Assembly: GCA_044227705.1 (NCBI GenBank)
Contig: JBGAWE010000004.1
Span: 1-58,101, forward strand
From: JANOQP01 sp044227705
GTDB taxonomy: Bacteria > Bacteroidota > Bacteroidia > Chitinophagales > Saprospiraceae
DNA length: 58,101 nucleotides
Direction of reading: 5' to 3'
In this document: positions 17,085-26,219 of the stretch, in pieces
How the letters are laid out: every line of letters begins with the position of its first letter
Numbering within the stretch: the stretch's first letter is position 1
The notes under the pieces: generated by a model
Databases searched by the model: none
The model's input: the letters and a program-made list of their open reading frames with translations, nothing else
Told to the model about the DNA's origin: nothing
Made by a program: the position numbers and the translations under genes

Positions 17085-18395
17085 TCAATTCCCCGGTGTC
17101 GAGAACTTCAAAAAGGGGAAACCGGTGAATTTCCACTCCCCCCTCACCAGCGGCGCAGCCTCGAAATACCCCTGCAATACCGGCGCAAGCCGCGTGTTGC
17201 GCCACGAGACGAGACGCGCGTCGAGGTACCCGAGCGCACCGTTCGGGGCTTTCACATAGAGCCAGGCCTGCATCCGCTTCTGCCCGTCGACAACGACAAA
17301 TTTTTCCAACTCTTTGATAATCAACAACTTGTCGCCAGGCTGGATGAGCAAACTGGGCATCGCCGACGGGTCGGGCCGGGTTTTCAACCGGACAGGCGAG
17401 GCGACCGAGCCGCTCGGTGCGAGGCGGCTCTCCTCGTAGAGCGGCTCGAAGCGGCCCGTCTTTTCGTTCCATTCGAGGGTCGAGGTGGCCAGTTCGATGG
17501 CCAGCTCCTCCGCGCCCGGCTGCCGGTCGATGGGCTGGTGGAGGCGGTATTTTTCGGGCTTCACAAAATCGACGTACTCGATGCGCAGCGAGCGCGGCTC
17601 CAGTTCGACGCTCTTGAAAAGGGCGGGCGAGGGGGTGTTCTCGTCTGTCGTCAGCGTCAGTTTTTCCTCAAAAATCTTGGTGAGCGAGCCCCCCGCCAGC
17701 GCGTGGATGGCCAGTTCGCGGTCCTCTACAGGCTCGCCGGTCGCGGTTGTCGCGGTCTCGACGACGAACTCGGGGAGGCCGTCGCCGGTCAGGTCGATGA
17801 GGTTCAAAAGGAGCAATTCCGTCCGCCCGAAGGCCGCGCCGCCGCCCGTCCGCAACACGACAGAACGGCCGCGCGGATTGGTGGCGACGACGTATTTTTC
17901 ATCGTAGAACGAGTTCAATTCATCCCTCGGATTGGCCACGTCGCGGCCGTCGACCGAGGCAAACCAGACGACGGCTTGTTCGAAACCGGCCGAAAACGTC
18001 ATGTTTTTTCTATAGAACCTGTGGAAATCACCCGCGACGCGCTCTTTAGGGACCTCAACTGCGAGGCCGTCGCCGAACAGCCAGCCCGTCCGCCCGTCGA
18101 GGGTCCTGACGAAAAACCAGCGGAACTTTTGGTTCTGGTCTTTGTCCAATTGCTCGGTCGCGGAGGTTGAGAGGACGGTGACGAGTTCGCCCTCTTTGAC
18201 GAATTGGGACGTCTGCGAAGAAAGCGACGTGTCGGGGAAAAGGGCCACGTTTCCGAGCGTGACAGCCGGGTGGTCGGGCAGCTCGACGGGTTTCGTGGTT
18301 GGGATCGGCCGCTGTCCGACCGTCGGGAATTTCGCCAAAAAGAAGGTGAGGAAAATGGCCGCGCCAATCAAGTTTTTGGAAGGAAGGACGGCCAT
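17085..18395 (-). CDS. Exported SH3-like domain protein of unknown function
   Basis: Protein of 436 residues with an N-terminal hydrophobic export segment (LIGAAIFLTFFLAKF). An SH3b-like stretch follows (about 45-112: a value-plus-wall pattern with VKEGELVTVL and GRTGWLFGDGL). A central beta-rich region contains LIDLTGDGLPEFVVE, similar to FG-GAP/VCBS repeats. A second SH3b-like region sits at about 325-395 (IQPGDKLLIIKE, GALGYLDARLV). SH3b domains often bind cell-wall or surface ligands. The exact role is not recognisable. It belongs to the minus-strand run, 27 bases after the cyclase gene. Confidence 0.7.
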   Translation of the reverse strand: MAVLPSKNLIGAAIFLTFFLAKFPTVGQRPIPTTKPVELPDHPAVTLGNVALFPDTSLSSQTSQFVKEGELVTVLSTSATEQLDKDQNQKFRWFFVRTLDGRTGWLFGDGLAVEVPKERVAGDFHRFYRKNMTFSAGFEQAVVWFASVDGRDVANPRDELNSFYDEKYVVATNPRGRSVVLRTGGGAAFGRTELLLLNLIDLTGDGLPEFVVETATTATGEPVEDRELAIHALAGGSLTKIFEEKLTLTTDENTPSPALFKSVELEPRSLRIEYVDFVKPEKYRLHQPIDRQPGAEELAIELATSTLEWNEKTGRFEPLYEESRLAPSGSVASPVRLKTRPDPSAMPSLLIQPGDKLLIIKELEKFVVVDGQKRMQAWLYVKAPNGALGYLDARLVSWRNTRLAPVLQGYFEAAPLVRGEWKFTGFPFLKFSTPGN

Positions 18396-18422
18396 GCCGA
18401 GCTGGATTTTGGGCGAAAGTAG

Positions 18423-19181
18423 TCAGGCCGATTCGAGCCGGTAAAGCACCGGCTTCGACGGGCTGGCATCGGCTTCGAGCGGCGCGATTTGGAGGTTGAG
18501 GAGATAGAGGCCGTCCTCGATTTCGTCTTTCACGAAGACCATCTCCGTGATAGTCGCCCCGAGCCGAACCGCCGGGCCGGGGTAATTCCACCATGCTTTG
18601 TGGGAAAGAAGCCGCCCGCCGTCCTCCTCGCGGTCGACGGAGGGCAGGTCGGTCAGAAGGTGCTCGCAGCCGCATTCGACCAAAAACGCGACGGCCTCGT
18701 GATGGAAATAGGGCGGGTTCGTGCCCGAATATTTCGCCCGAAGTTTCCCCAGATCGTTCGGCAAGGAGCGGATGACGACGGCCTCGCACTCGCCGGGCGC
18801 GAGGAGTTTTTCCAACTGGTTTTTGAAAATGACATGGTCGCCGTCAACCGTCAATTCGGGTTCGACTGAAATGAGCTTCGCAAAAAAGTGGAAGCTGCAG
18901 AGCGACTGGTTGACCGAAAACTTCTCTTTCGAGATATGCCCGACGCACTCCGTGTGCGTCCCGTTGCCGTGCGGGTTGAGGTGGACGTTCATGAAATTTA
19001 CGGGGCCGCCGAGCGCGACCGAGCCGACGAAATCGCCCGCCCGGACCGGCTCGATGGCAACGGGCGGTGCCCAGAAGCAGTTTGGGTTTTCATCGCCGTC
19101 GCGCAGCGGAATCGAAATGTCGAGCGGCGCGGAGAGGTCGGCACGGAATTTTTTTCCATGAAAATCGAATTCGGCCGTCAT
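18423..19181 (-). CDS. Cyclase / kynurenine formamidase-like family protein
   Basis: Protein of 252 residues of the metal-dependent cyclase family (PF04199), which includes bacterial kynurenine formamidase. The metal motif, normally HxGTHxDxPxH, appears here as HGNGTHTECVGH: the first His is shifted by one residue and Glu replaces Asp. Further typical segments are DISIPLRDGD near the N-terminus and LTDLPSVDRE later. Kynurenine monooxygenase is present 22 kb away, so a role in tryptophan breakdown is conceivable but unproven. ATG at 19181, two bases after the stop of the upstream lipoprotein gene, so they are surely co-transcribed. Confidence 0.8.
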   Translation of the reverse strand: MTAEFDFHGKKFRADLSAPLDISIPLRDGDENPNCFWAPPVAIEPVRAGDFVGSVALGGPVNFMNVHLNPHGNGTHTECVGHISKEKFSVNQSLCSFHFFAKLISVEPELTVDGDHVIFKNQLEKLLAPGECEAVVIRSLPNDLGKLRAKYSGTNPPYFHHEAVAFLVECGCEHLLTDLPSVDREEDGGRLLSHKAWWNYPGPAVRLGATITEMVFVKDEIEDGLYLLNLQIAPLEADASPSKPVLYRLESA

Positions 19182-19183
19182 GA

Positions 19184-19702
19184 TCAGAGCTTGATTCTGA
19201 ATGCGAGGTTCATGTGCGTCGGGATGCTTTCGGGGGTCGTGCCGCGCGGCGTGATGGCGATGTCGAGGCTGATTTTGTCTGATTTGAGAAAGTCGGAGAG
19301 GTCGGCGAGCGAAGGGTTCAGGATGAGTTGGTTGCCAGAGTTGACCGAAATCACGTCCTGATAAAAGGCTTCGAGATCGACGGTCGGCGAGTCTTCGTGG
19401 TAGACTATGATGGAGACCTCTTGCAGCCATTTGTACTGCGCATCGGCAAACTCGGCGTTGAAAACACCGCTGGCCGCGCGTACGCCGGTGACGGTCGCCG
19501 GGTCGATTCCCTTTGCCGCGAGGGCGTTGAAATAGCCCGTCGGCAGGTTCTTTTTATAAAAATGATAGGTCTCAAAGGGGTTCGTCCCCGCTGGGATGGT
19601 GAAATCGATGGGCACCCACATGAGGTCGATGGCGGGGCCGTCGTCCTTCCCGCAGGAGAGAAAGAGGAGAATCGGGGCGAGGAGGAGGCAGAGTTTTTTC
19701 AT
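19184..19702 (-). CDS. Small lipoprotein of unknown function
   Basis: Protein of 172 residues with a lipoprotein signal peptide ending LLFLSC, lipidation expected at Cys17. The mature part has no domain I recognise; it includes FYQDVISVNSGNQLILNPSL and a closing MNLAFRIKL. It lies two bases upstream of the cyclase gene and ten bases downstream of trmB, inside the minus-strand operon. Confidence 0.75.
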   Translation of the reverse strand: MKKLCLLLAPILLFLSCGKDDGPAIDLMWVPIDFTIPAGTNPFETYHFYKKNLPTGYFNALAAKGIDPATVTGVRAASGVFNAEFADAQYKWLQEVSIIVYHEDSPTVDLEAFYQDVISVNSGNQLILNPSLADLSDFLKSDKISLDIAITPRGTTPESIPTHMNLAFRIKL

Positions 19703-19711
19703 GGACGCGCA

Positions 19712-20398
19712 TCAGTTGATGGTGAAACGGACGTACTTGACCTGCCGCTCGCCTGCGATGTCCTTCGCCTCGTAATAGGTCTTGATGCCCAGTTCGGCGT
19801 AAGGGTGCGGTTTGGCATGGACGTGGTCATCGTTATAGATGATTTTGCAACACGGGTCTTCGGTGATTGTTTCAATGGTAAAGTCGTAGAGCTTTCGCTC
19901 GTCCGTTTTGAGATGAACGAGGCCACCGGGGCGCAGGAACCGGCGGTATTTTTCGAGGAAGAACGAACTCGTCAGCCGCCGCCCAGCCTTCCCCTCCCTC
20001 AAAAAAGGGTCGGGGAACGTCACCCAAATTTCATCGACCTCGCCCTTGTCAAAGAAGTTCTCGATGACCTCGATTCGCGTCCTCAAAAAAGCCGCGTTCG
20101 GCAGGCCCTCCTCGATGGCGGATTTCGCGCCGCGCCAAATCCGGTTGCCTTTGATGTCGACGCCGATGAAGTTTCTTTGAGGAAATCGCCGCGCAAGTTC
20201 GACAGTGTACTCGCCGTATCCGCAGGCCAGCTCGAGGGTGAGCGGGTTGTCGTTTTTGAAAAACTTCGGTCGCCAGTTTCCTTTCATCGCCACTTCCTCG
20301 TCGCCGTTTTGGAGAATGGGGCGGCGCGGGTCGTAGCACTCGAAGGTGTTCGAGAAGGCGCGGACGTCGGCGAACTTTTGGAGCTTTTTTTTGCCCAC
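19712..20398 (-). CDS. trmB: tRNA (guanine-N7)-methyltransferase
   Basis: S-adenosylmethionine-dependent enzyme of 228 residues that methylates G46 in tRNA variable loops. Motif I reads LELACGYGEYTVELA, the following acidic strand is FIGVDIKGNR, and WVTFPDPF matches the TrmB-specific FPDPW-type motif. The later GGLVHLKTDE strand completes the fold. The predicted start is GTG at 20398, in line with the usual MGK-rich N-terminus in this phylum. Length is normal. It sits in a minus-strand run between a MORN lipoprotein and a small lipoprotein. Confidence 0.94.
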   Translation of the reverse strand: MGKKKLQKFADVRAFSNTFECYDPRRPILQNGDEEVAMKGNWRPKFFKNDNPLTLELACGYGEYTVELARRFPQRNFIGVDIKGNRIWRGAKSAIEEGLPNAAFLRTRIEVIENFFDKGEVDEIWVTFPDPFLREGKAGRRLTSSFFLEKYRRFLRPGGLVHLKTDERKLYDFTIETITEDPCCKIIYNDDHVHAKPHPYAELGIKTYYEAKDIAGERQVKYVRFTIN

Positions 20399-20427
20399 AA
20401 GCTGTTGAAAATGAATCAGTTAGTTGT

Positions 20428-21018
20428 TTATTTCTTCTCCCAAACCGTGTGGCAAATCCCGGAATCGCACTCCATCGTCTTCACCAAAACGCCGGTCGAG
20501 TCGTACATCTTGAGCGGCCCGTCCTCGTTGTCGCCGTTCAGATATGAGCCTTCGGCCTTGAGGATTCCGTTCTGGTAGAACTCCTTGAACGGCCCGTTCT
20601 CCTCGTTGTCGCGGAAGTTGACCTGCTCTTTCACCACGCCGTTTTTGTAGTGGAAGACCCAAAGCCCGGTCATGGCGTTGTCGACGTACTCTCCCTCCGA
20701 TTCGAGGGTTCCGCTCGGGTAGAAGTGTTGGTACTTACCCACGAACCGGTCGTTGAGCCGGTGCTGGATGATTTCGCAGGTGCCGTTTTCGTAGAAGAAC
20801 TTGTGCTCGCCGTTCAGCGAGTCGTTGTGGTAGGTGGCCTCCACCATGATAGTGCCGTTGGGGTGGAAGGCCAGATACTTGCCCTCTTTGGCGAAGTCCT
20901 TCTTGCGCCGCTCGAATTTTTCGAGGAGGCGGCCCTTCTCGTCGCGGTTCTCGACGGTCTCGATGCTGCCCGACTTGCAGGCGGCCAAGAGGAGGAGGGG
21001 GATGAGGAGCTTTTTCAT
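20428..21018 (-). CDS. MORN-repeat lipoprotein
   Basis: Exported lipoprotein of 196 residues; the signal peptide KKLLIPLLLLAAC predicts lipidation at Cys14. The mature part is a series of about six MORN-variant repeats of the form G-x-x-x-x-[FY]-[FY]-x-N-G-x-[LIV] (for example KFFYENGTCE, QHFYPSGTLE, KEFYQNGILK, and KMYDSTGVLV). Such repeats are common in toxin-antitoxin, phage-exclusion and envelope proteins of Bacteroidota, so no specific role can be named. ATG at 21018. Confidence 0.85.
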   Translation of the reverse strand: MKKLLIPLLLLAACKSGSIETVENRDEKGRLLEKFERRKKDFAKEGKYLAFHPNGTIMVEATYHNDSLNGEHKFFYENGTCEIIQHRLNDRFVGKYQHFYPSGTLESEGEYVDNAMTGLWVFHYKNGVVKEQVNFRDNEENGPFKEFYQNGILKAEGSYLNGDNEDGPLKMYDSTGVLVKTMECDSGICHTVWEKK

Positions 21019-21073
21019 TTTCAGAAAAGAATTGGTGAGGCCGCCCAAACGGTCTTCGGGTCGCAAAAATTGA

Positions 21074-21104
21074 AAAGGGCCGACGCTCGCCGCGCCGACC
21101 CTTT
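21074..21104 (-). terminator. Hairpin terminator downstream of ugd
   Basis: On the minus strand AAAGGGTCGGCG pairs with CGTCGGCCCTTT (two G-T wobbles) around a 7-base loop and is followed by TTCAATTTTTG. The wobbles work only in the minus-strand transcript, so it belongs to ugd, separating it from the MORN gene. Confidence 0.7.
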
Positions 21105-21128
21105 CATTATTTCTCAAAAAATCCGGAC

Positions 21129-22436
21129 TCAAACCGGGCGGCCGATGGAGTCGTACTTGACCCCCAGCTCGGCCATGTTGACGAGATCGTAGACGTTCCT
21201 CCCGTCGAAGATGACCTTTGACTTCATCAGCTTGAACATCCGGTCGAAGTCCGGCGTGCGGAACTCCGACCACTCCGTCATGATGGCGAGGCAGTCGGCC
21301 CCGTCGAGAACGTCGTACATCTTCTGGCCGAACTCGACGCGGTCGCCGTAGATGGCCTTGACGTGGCCCATCGCCTCCGGGTCGAAGGCCTTGACCTTCG
21401 CGCCCATCTCCAGCAGCTCGTCGATGATGACAAGCGCGGGTGCCTCTCGGATGTCGTCGGTGTTCGGCTTGAAGGCCAGGCCCCAGACGGCGACGGTCTT
21501 CCCGGCGAGGTCGTTTTTGTAGAATTTCTTGATTTTCTGGGTCAAAACGGACTTCTGCAGCTCATTCACCTCCATCACTGACTTCAGGATTTGGAAGTTG
21601 TAGTCATACTCGCCCGCCGTCATGGCGAGAGCCTGTACGTCCTTGGGGAAGCAGGAGCCGCCGTAGCCGATGCCCGGGAAGAGAAACCGCTTGCCAATCC
21701 GCGAATCGGAACCCATGCCCATTCGGACGGAGTCGACGTTCGCGCCGACCTTCTCGCAGAGGTTGGCGATTTCGTTCATGAAGGAAATCCGCGTGGCGAG
21801 GTAGCTGTTCGCCGCGTACTTGGTCATCTCGGCCGAGCGCTCGTCCATGAAATAGATGGGGTTGCCCTGCCGAACGAACGGCTCGTAGAGTTTCTGCATG
21901 ACCTTCTTCGCCTTCTCGCTCGACGTTCCGATGACGACGCGGTCGGGCTTGAGGAAGTCGTCGACCGCCACGCCTTCCCTCAAAAATTCGGGGTTCGAGA
22001 CGACGTCGAACAGCCGCCGGTCAAGCCCTTTGTCCAAAATGGCGTGGACTTTTTCGGCCGTGCCGACGGGCACCGTGCTCTTGTCCACAATCACTTTGTA
22101 CTCGGTGATGATTTTCGAGAGGTCCTCGGCGACGCCCATGATGAAGCGCAAATCGGCCGAGCCGTCGGCGCCCGGAGGGGTCGGGAGGGCGAGGAAGATG
22201 ATTTGGCTCTGGTCGACGGCCTCTTTCAGGTTGGTCGTGAAATGGAGGCGGCCCTCTTTCGTGTTCCGTTCAAAAAGGAGCTCGAGGCCCGGCTCGAAAA
22301 TCGGCACCTCGCCGCCGCGCAGCCGCTCGACCTTCTTTTGGTCGATGTCGACGCAGATAACGTTGTTGCCAGTCTCGGCAAAGCAGGTTCCAGTGACGAG
22401 GCCGACGTAGCCCGTTCCAACAACAGCAATATTCAT
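21129..22436 (-). CDS. ugd: UDP-glucose 6-dehydrogenase
   Basis: Oxidises UDP-glucose twice with NAD+ to UDP-glucuronate, a precursor for surface polysaccharides. The 435-residue protein has the Rossmann motif VVGTGYVGLVTG at the start, the catalytic Cys262 in GIGYGGSCFPKD, and the C-terminal UDP-binding domain with WGLAFKPNTDDIREAP. Length and motifs are those of a functional enzyme. ATG at 22436. A terminator follows at 21074-21104. The rfbA and GT2 genes 5 kb away point to nucleotide-sugar use in the envelope. Confidence 0.95.
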   Translation of the reverse strand: MNIAVVGTGYVGLVTGTCFAETGNNVICVDIDQKKVERLRGGEVPIFEPGLELLFERNTKEGRLHFTTNLKEAVDQSQIIFLALPTPPGADGSADLRFIMGVAEDLSKIITEYKVIVDKSTVPVGTAEKVHAILDKGLDRRLFDVVSNPEFLREGVAVDDFLKPDRVVIGTSSEKAKKVMQKLYEPFVRQGNPIYFMDERSAEMTKYAANSYLATRISFMNEIANLCEKVGANVDSVRMGMGSDSRIGKRFLFPGIGYGGSCFPKDVQALAMTAGEYDYNFQILKSVMEVNELQKSVLTQKIKKFYKNDLAGKTVAVWGLAFKPNTDDIREAPALVIIDELLEMGAKVKAFDPEAMGHVKAIYGDRVEFGQKMYDVLDGADCLAIMTEWSEFRTPDFDRMFKLMKSKVIFDGRNVYDLVNMAELGVKYDSIGRPV

Positions 22437-22874
22437 GTCTTGAGGAGATGAAGTTTGGTAAAGAAATAGTGTCTGACAAAGTGGGTCTGCCGCGCTGACG
22501 GCAAAGAGGGAGGCGCAAAACGGCCGGACGGCACAGCGAAAACGGGAGGTGTCTTCATTCGCGGACAGGTTGGGATTATGGGTTCCTGACCGCCGTTTTG
22601 CGGGGGCGAAAGTACAACGACCTCGCCAAACCGGTCGGCCGGGCCGTTCAATTTTGGGTTAAGTCGGGCGGCTGCCAGATTTTTTCGGGGCAACTTCGCG
22701 GCTCGGTTTGCGTTTTTGGGCGGCAATTTTGCCCTGGTTTTCCTTTCAATTTTTTCGGAAAGAAAGCCTCCGGCGAGCTTTGCCCGGCACCGATTCTCTT
22801 TTGTTGAAATCTGAAAATTACCCCCGAATCAAACCGGTCCGTGAGGGCCGGTTCATCACAAAGTCCTGAAAAAA
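22437..22874. other. Divergent intergenic region upstream of ugd and the TPR gene
   Basis: About 440 bases between divergent genes must hold both promoters. On the minus strand TACTTTCG (22613-22620) is a one-mismatch version of the Bacteroidota -7 element. I see no gene, RNA or repeat in it. Confidence 0.4.
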
Positions 22875-24680
22875 ATGGCTCGCCCAGTTTCCTTCCTCGT
22901 CGCCTTCTTTTTGACGAAAATCCTCGCCGCGCAAGTTGACCCCAACCTCGCCAACCAATATTTCGGCAATGGCGAGTACGAAAAAGCCGCCTCGCTCTAC
23001 TCCCAGCTCTGGGACAAGGACGAGCGCAACGAGTTCTATTTCGGCCGCTACATCGAGTGCCTCTCCAATCTCGAACAATGGGAGGACGGCGACAGGGCCA
23101 TCAAAAAGATGCTCAAAAAGTCGCCCGAAAGCCCCGCCGTCTACGTCACCGCCGGGACGCTGGCCGAGCGGCAGGGGAAGGACGACGAGGCGAAAAAGCA
23201 GTTCGCAAAGGCCGTCGAGCGTGTCCAGCCGGACTTCAACGCGGTGAACCGGCTGGCCAACCAGTTCATCAACCTGACGAAATACGAGGAGGCGATTGCG
23301 ACCTACGAGAAAGGGAGCGAGCTGCTGCGCAACAAAAAACAGTTCGCCTTCAACCTCGGCGAGCTTTACCGGCGGAAGGGAGACAGCGACAAAATGATTC
23401 CCAACTACCTCGAGGCCATCGCCGACGACCCGGCCAAAATGGTGACGGTGAAGACCATCCTCCAGCGCTACCTCTCTCAAAAAGACTACGAAATCCTGCA
23501 GGCCGAGCTTTACTCGCGCATCCAAGCCGACGACTCGAACCCGGATTTCACCGACCTCCTCTCGTGGACATTCATCCAAAAGAAGGACTACAAAAACGCC
23601 CTCCTCCAACTGAAAGCCCTCGACCGGAAGCTCAACGAGAACGGCACCCGCGTCTACCAGCTCGCCCAGACCGCGCAGAGCGACCACGACTACGACGGGG
23701 CCATCAGCGGCTATGAGTTCATCATTGCGGAGAAGGGAAAAACATCGATGTTCTACCTCGACGCGAAGCGCGAGAGCATGGACTGCCGCCGAAAAAAGAT
23801 AACCGAGGGCTTCGCCTACACGCCCGAGGATTTGCGGGTTTTGGAGCGCGAATACAACACTTTCCTTGCCGAATTTGGCCGAAATCGGCAGACGGCGGCC
23901 ATCATCCAGCAGCTTGCCGACCTCGAAGCCTTCTGGATCGGCGACCTCGACAAGGCCATCGGCCTGCTCGACACCCTCCTCCAAACCCCGACCATTGACC
24001 GCAACACGCAGGCCCGCACCAAAATCAGCCTCGCCGATTTCAACCTGATAAAAGGAGAGATTTGGGAGGCGACGCTCCTCTATTCGCAGGTCGACAAGGA
24101 TTTTCGAGAGGAAATCCTCGGGCAGGAGGCCCGTTTCAAAAACGCCAAGCTCGCCTATTTCAACGGCGACTTCGATTGGGCGCAGGCGCAGTTCGATGTG
24201 CTGAAGGCCTCGACCTCGAAGCTCATCTCCAACGACGCGCTCGACCTGTCGGTCTTCATCCTCGAAAACAAGGACATGGACACGACCGGCCGCGCCCTCG
24301 GGCTGTATTCGCAGGCCGAGCTTTTCATCTTCCAGAACAAGTTTGACGATGCCTTCAAAAAGCTCGACACGCTGCGCCGCGAGTTTCCTGAGCACACTTT
24401 GCAGGACGATTTGACCTATCTCGAAGGCCAGCTTTACCTGAAAAAACGCGACTGGAAAAAGGCCGCCGAGCTTTTTCAACAAACGGCCGACAAGTTCCCG
24501 CAGGACATCCGGGCGGACAACGCGCTCTTCGCCCTCGCCGAACTTTGCGAGAGCCAGCTCAAAGACCCTGAGCGGGCGAAGGCGATTTACGAGAAGATTT
24601 TCACCGACTACAGCTCGTCGGTCTTCGCCGTCGATGCGCGCAAGCGGTTCCGGATTCTGCGGGGCGACAAAATGCAGTGA
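22875..24680 (+). CDS. Exported TPR-repeat protein
   Basis: Protein of 601 residues with a signal peptide (MARPVSFLVAFFLTKILAAQ) and tandem tetratricopeptide repeats throughout (about 25-220 and again about 360-590, for example YEKAASLYSQLW, YEEAIATYEKGS, WKKAAELFQQTADKFP). TPRs serve as docking surfaces. The C-terminal repeats resemble the outer-membrane lipoprotein YfgL/BamD-like arrangement only in fold. The next gene, also TPR, begins 18 bases after its stop, so they form an operon. Function unknown; a periplasmic scaffold is the safest description. Confidence 0.85.
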   Translation: MARPVSFLVAFFLTKILAAQVDPNLANQYFGNGEYEKAASLYSQLWDKDERNEFYFGRYIECLSNLEQWEDGDRAIKKMLKKSPESPAVYVTAGTLAERQGKDDEAKKQFAKAVERVQPDFNAVNRLANQFINLTKYEEAIATYEKGSELLRNKKQFAFNLGELYRRKGDSDKMIPNYLEAIADDPAKMVTVKTILQRYLSQKDYEILQAELYSRIQADDSNPDFTDLLSWTFIQKKDYKNALLQLKALDRKLNENGTRVYQLAQTAQSDHDYDGAISGYEFIIAEKGKTSMFYLDAKRESMDCRRKKITEGFAYTPEDLRVLEREYNTFLAEFGRNRQTAAIIQQLADLEAFWIGDLDKAIGLLDTLLQTPTIDRNTQARTKISLADFNLIKGEIWEATLLYSQVDKDFREEILGQEARFKNAKLAYFNGDFDWAQAQFDVLKASTSKLISNDALDLSVFILENKDMDTTGRALGLYSQAELFIFQNKFDDAFKKLDTLRREFPEHTLQDDLTYLEGQLYLKKRDWKKAAELFQQTADKFPQDIRADNALFALAELCESQLKDPERAKAIYEKIFTDYSSSVFAVDARKRFRILRGDKMQ

Positions 24681-24697
24681 CCTCAAAATCGATTTCC

Positions 24698-26191
24698 ATG
24701 AAATACCTGTCCATTATCATTTTCCTCTTCGCCGCCGCGCCTTCTTTTTCCCAAAAAACGGGGGCGAAAAAGACCGAGGCCGCCGTCCAAATGGAGGAGA
24801 AGTTCGTCGCCGCGCAGAACCTTTTCCTCCTCGAAAAATACGACAAGGCGGCCGAGGCTTTCAAGCCCGTTTTGGAAGCCGACCCGAAAAACGACGCGGC
24901 CTGGTACGCCTCTGCCCGCAACTGGCTCGCCCTCGGCGACCAGACTAAAGCCCTCGAAGCGGCCAGAAAGGCCGTCGCGCTGGCCCCCGAGAACGAGTGG
25001 TATGCCCTGTTCGAGGCCGACCTTTTGGAGAAGATGGGCCGCTACCGAGAGGCCGCTGACGCGGTGGGCAAGCTGGCGAAGGAGCAGCCTGACAACCCGA
25101 CCTTTTTGGAGAAGAACGCCTTTTTGCTCCTCCTTTCCGGCGACCCGGCGGCTGCTCTGAAGTCGCTCGACCGGTTGGAAAAACTGACCGGCGTTTCTGA
25201 AGAAACCGCCCGGCAAAAGCACGCCATCTACTCGAAGCTCGGCGACACGAAAAAGGCCGCTGCCGAACTCGAAAAGCTCGTCGCCGCCGACCCGGACGAT
25301 CTTGAGCATCGGCATCAATTTGCTCAATATCTCGAACAGATTGGAGAGGGCGGGCGGGCCAAAACCCAGTACCAGGAAATCCTGAAAAGAAGCCCGGACG
25401 ATGCCATCGCCAAGCTCGCCCTCGTCGAGGCCGGCGGCGGTTCGGAGCTGGCGCGGGTCGAGGCTTTGAAACCCCTTTTTGCCGACGGGAAGCAGCCGAT
25501 TGACCCGAAAATCAAAGAATTGCTGGCCTTTTTGCCCCAAATCGACGAGGGGAAGGACCGGCCGCTCATCGAGGCCGTCCTCAATCTCGCCCGCTCCGTC
25601 GAGGCGGCGCACCCTGACGAGGCGAAGGCGTTTTCGATTTCGGGAGACCTTTTTTATCACGCCACCCAGCCCGACGAGGCCCTCGTCCGATATGAAAAGT
25701 GCATCGCCTTGCGGGCCAACGTCTTCCCGGTCTGGGAGAATCTGATGACAATTTTGAAAGAGAAGAAGGACTGGCCGCGCCTCCTCTCGACCGCTGAAAA
25801 GGCTCTCGAGTGGTTCCCGAACCAAGCCAAAGTCCGCCTCTTTCGGGGCATCGCGCTCGGCGAGTCGGGCCACGCAGATGAGGCCATCGCCGACCTCGAA
25901 CAGGCCGTCGTCATGTCGGGCAACAACCTGCCTTTGAAAGCCGACAGCTACGACTGCCTCGGCCTCGTTTTCTACAAAAAGAAGGATTGGGTGACGGCCC
26001 GCCAGAAATGGGAGGCCGGGCTGGCCCGCTGCGGCGAAATAGACCCGTTCCTGCTCGAACACCTCGGCGACGCGATGGCGCAGATGGGCGAGGCGGACGC
26101 GGCCGTCGGGTTTTGGCAGAAGGCGAAGGCGAAGGGGTTGAAATCCCCGCGCCTCGAACAGAAGATTGCGGAACGGCGGGTCGTGGAGTGA
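24698..26191 (+). CDS. Exported TPR-repeat protein
   Basis: Protein of 497 residues with a signal peptide (KYLSIIIFLFAAAPSFSQ) followed by TPR repeats nearly end to end (about 35-300 and 370-490; examples YDKAAEAFKPVLEADP, ALEAARKAVALAP, DEAIADLEQAVVMS). A less regular linker lies at about 255-320. I chose ATG 24698 for the signal peptide instead of a GTG overlapping the previous stop. It is co-transcribed with the preceding TPR gene. Substrate or partner unknown. Confidence 0.85.
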   Translation: MKYLSIIIFLFAAAPSFSQKTGAKKTEAAVQMEEKFVAAQNLFLLEKYDKAAEAFKPVLEADPKNDAAWYASARNWLALGDQTKALEAARKAVALAPENEWYALFEADLLEKMGRYREAADAVGKLAKEQPDNPTFLEKNAFLLLLSGDPAAALKSLDRLEKLTGVSEETARQKHAIYSKLGDTKKAAAELEKLVAADPDDLEHRHQFAQYLEQIGEGGRAKTQYQEILKRSPDDAIAKLALVEAGGGSELARVEALKPLFADGKQPIDPKIKELLAFLPQIDEGKDRPLIEAVLNLARSVEAAHPDEAKAFSISGDLFYHATQPDEALVRYEKCIALRANVFPVWENLMTILKEKKDWPRLLSTAEKALEWFPNQAKVRLFRGIALGESGHADEAIADLEQAVVMSGNNLPLKADSYDCLGLVFYKKKDWVTARQKWEAGLARCGEIDPFLLEHLGDAMAQMGEADAAVGFWQKAKAKGLKSPRLEQKIAERRVVE

Positions 26192-26219
26192 TTCCTTTGG
26201 CAAAAGCCGGCGGCCGATT

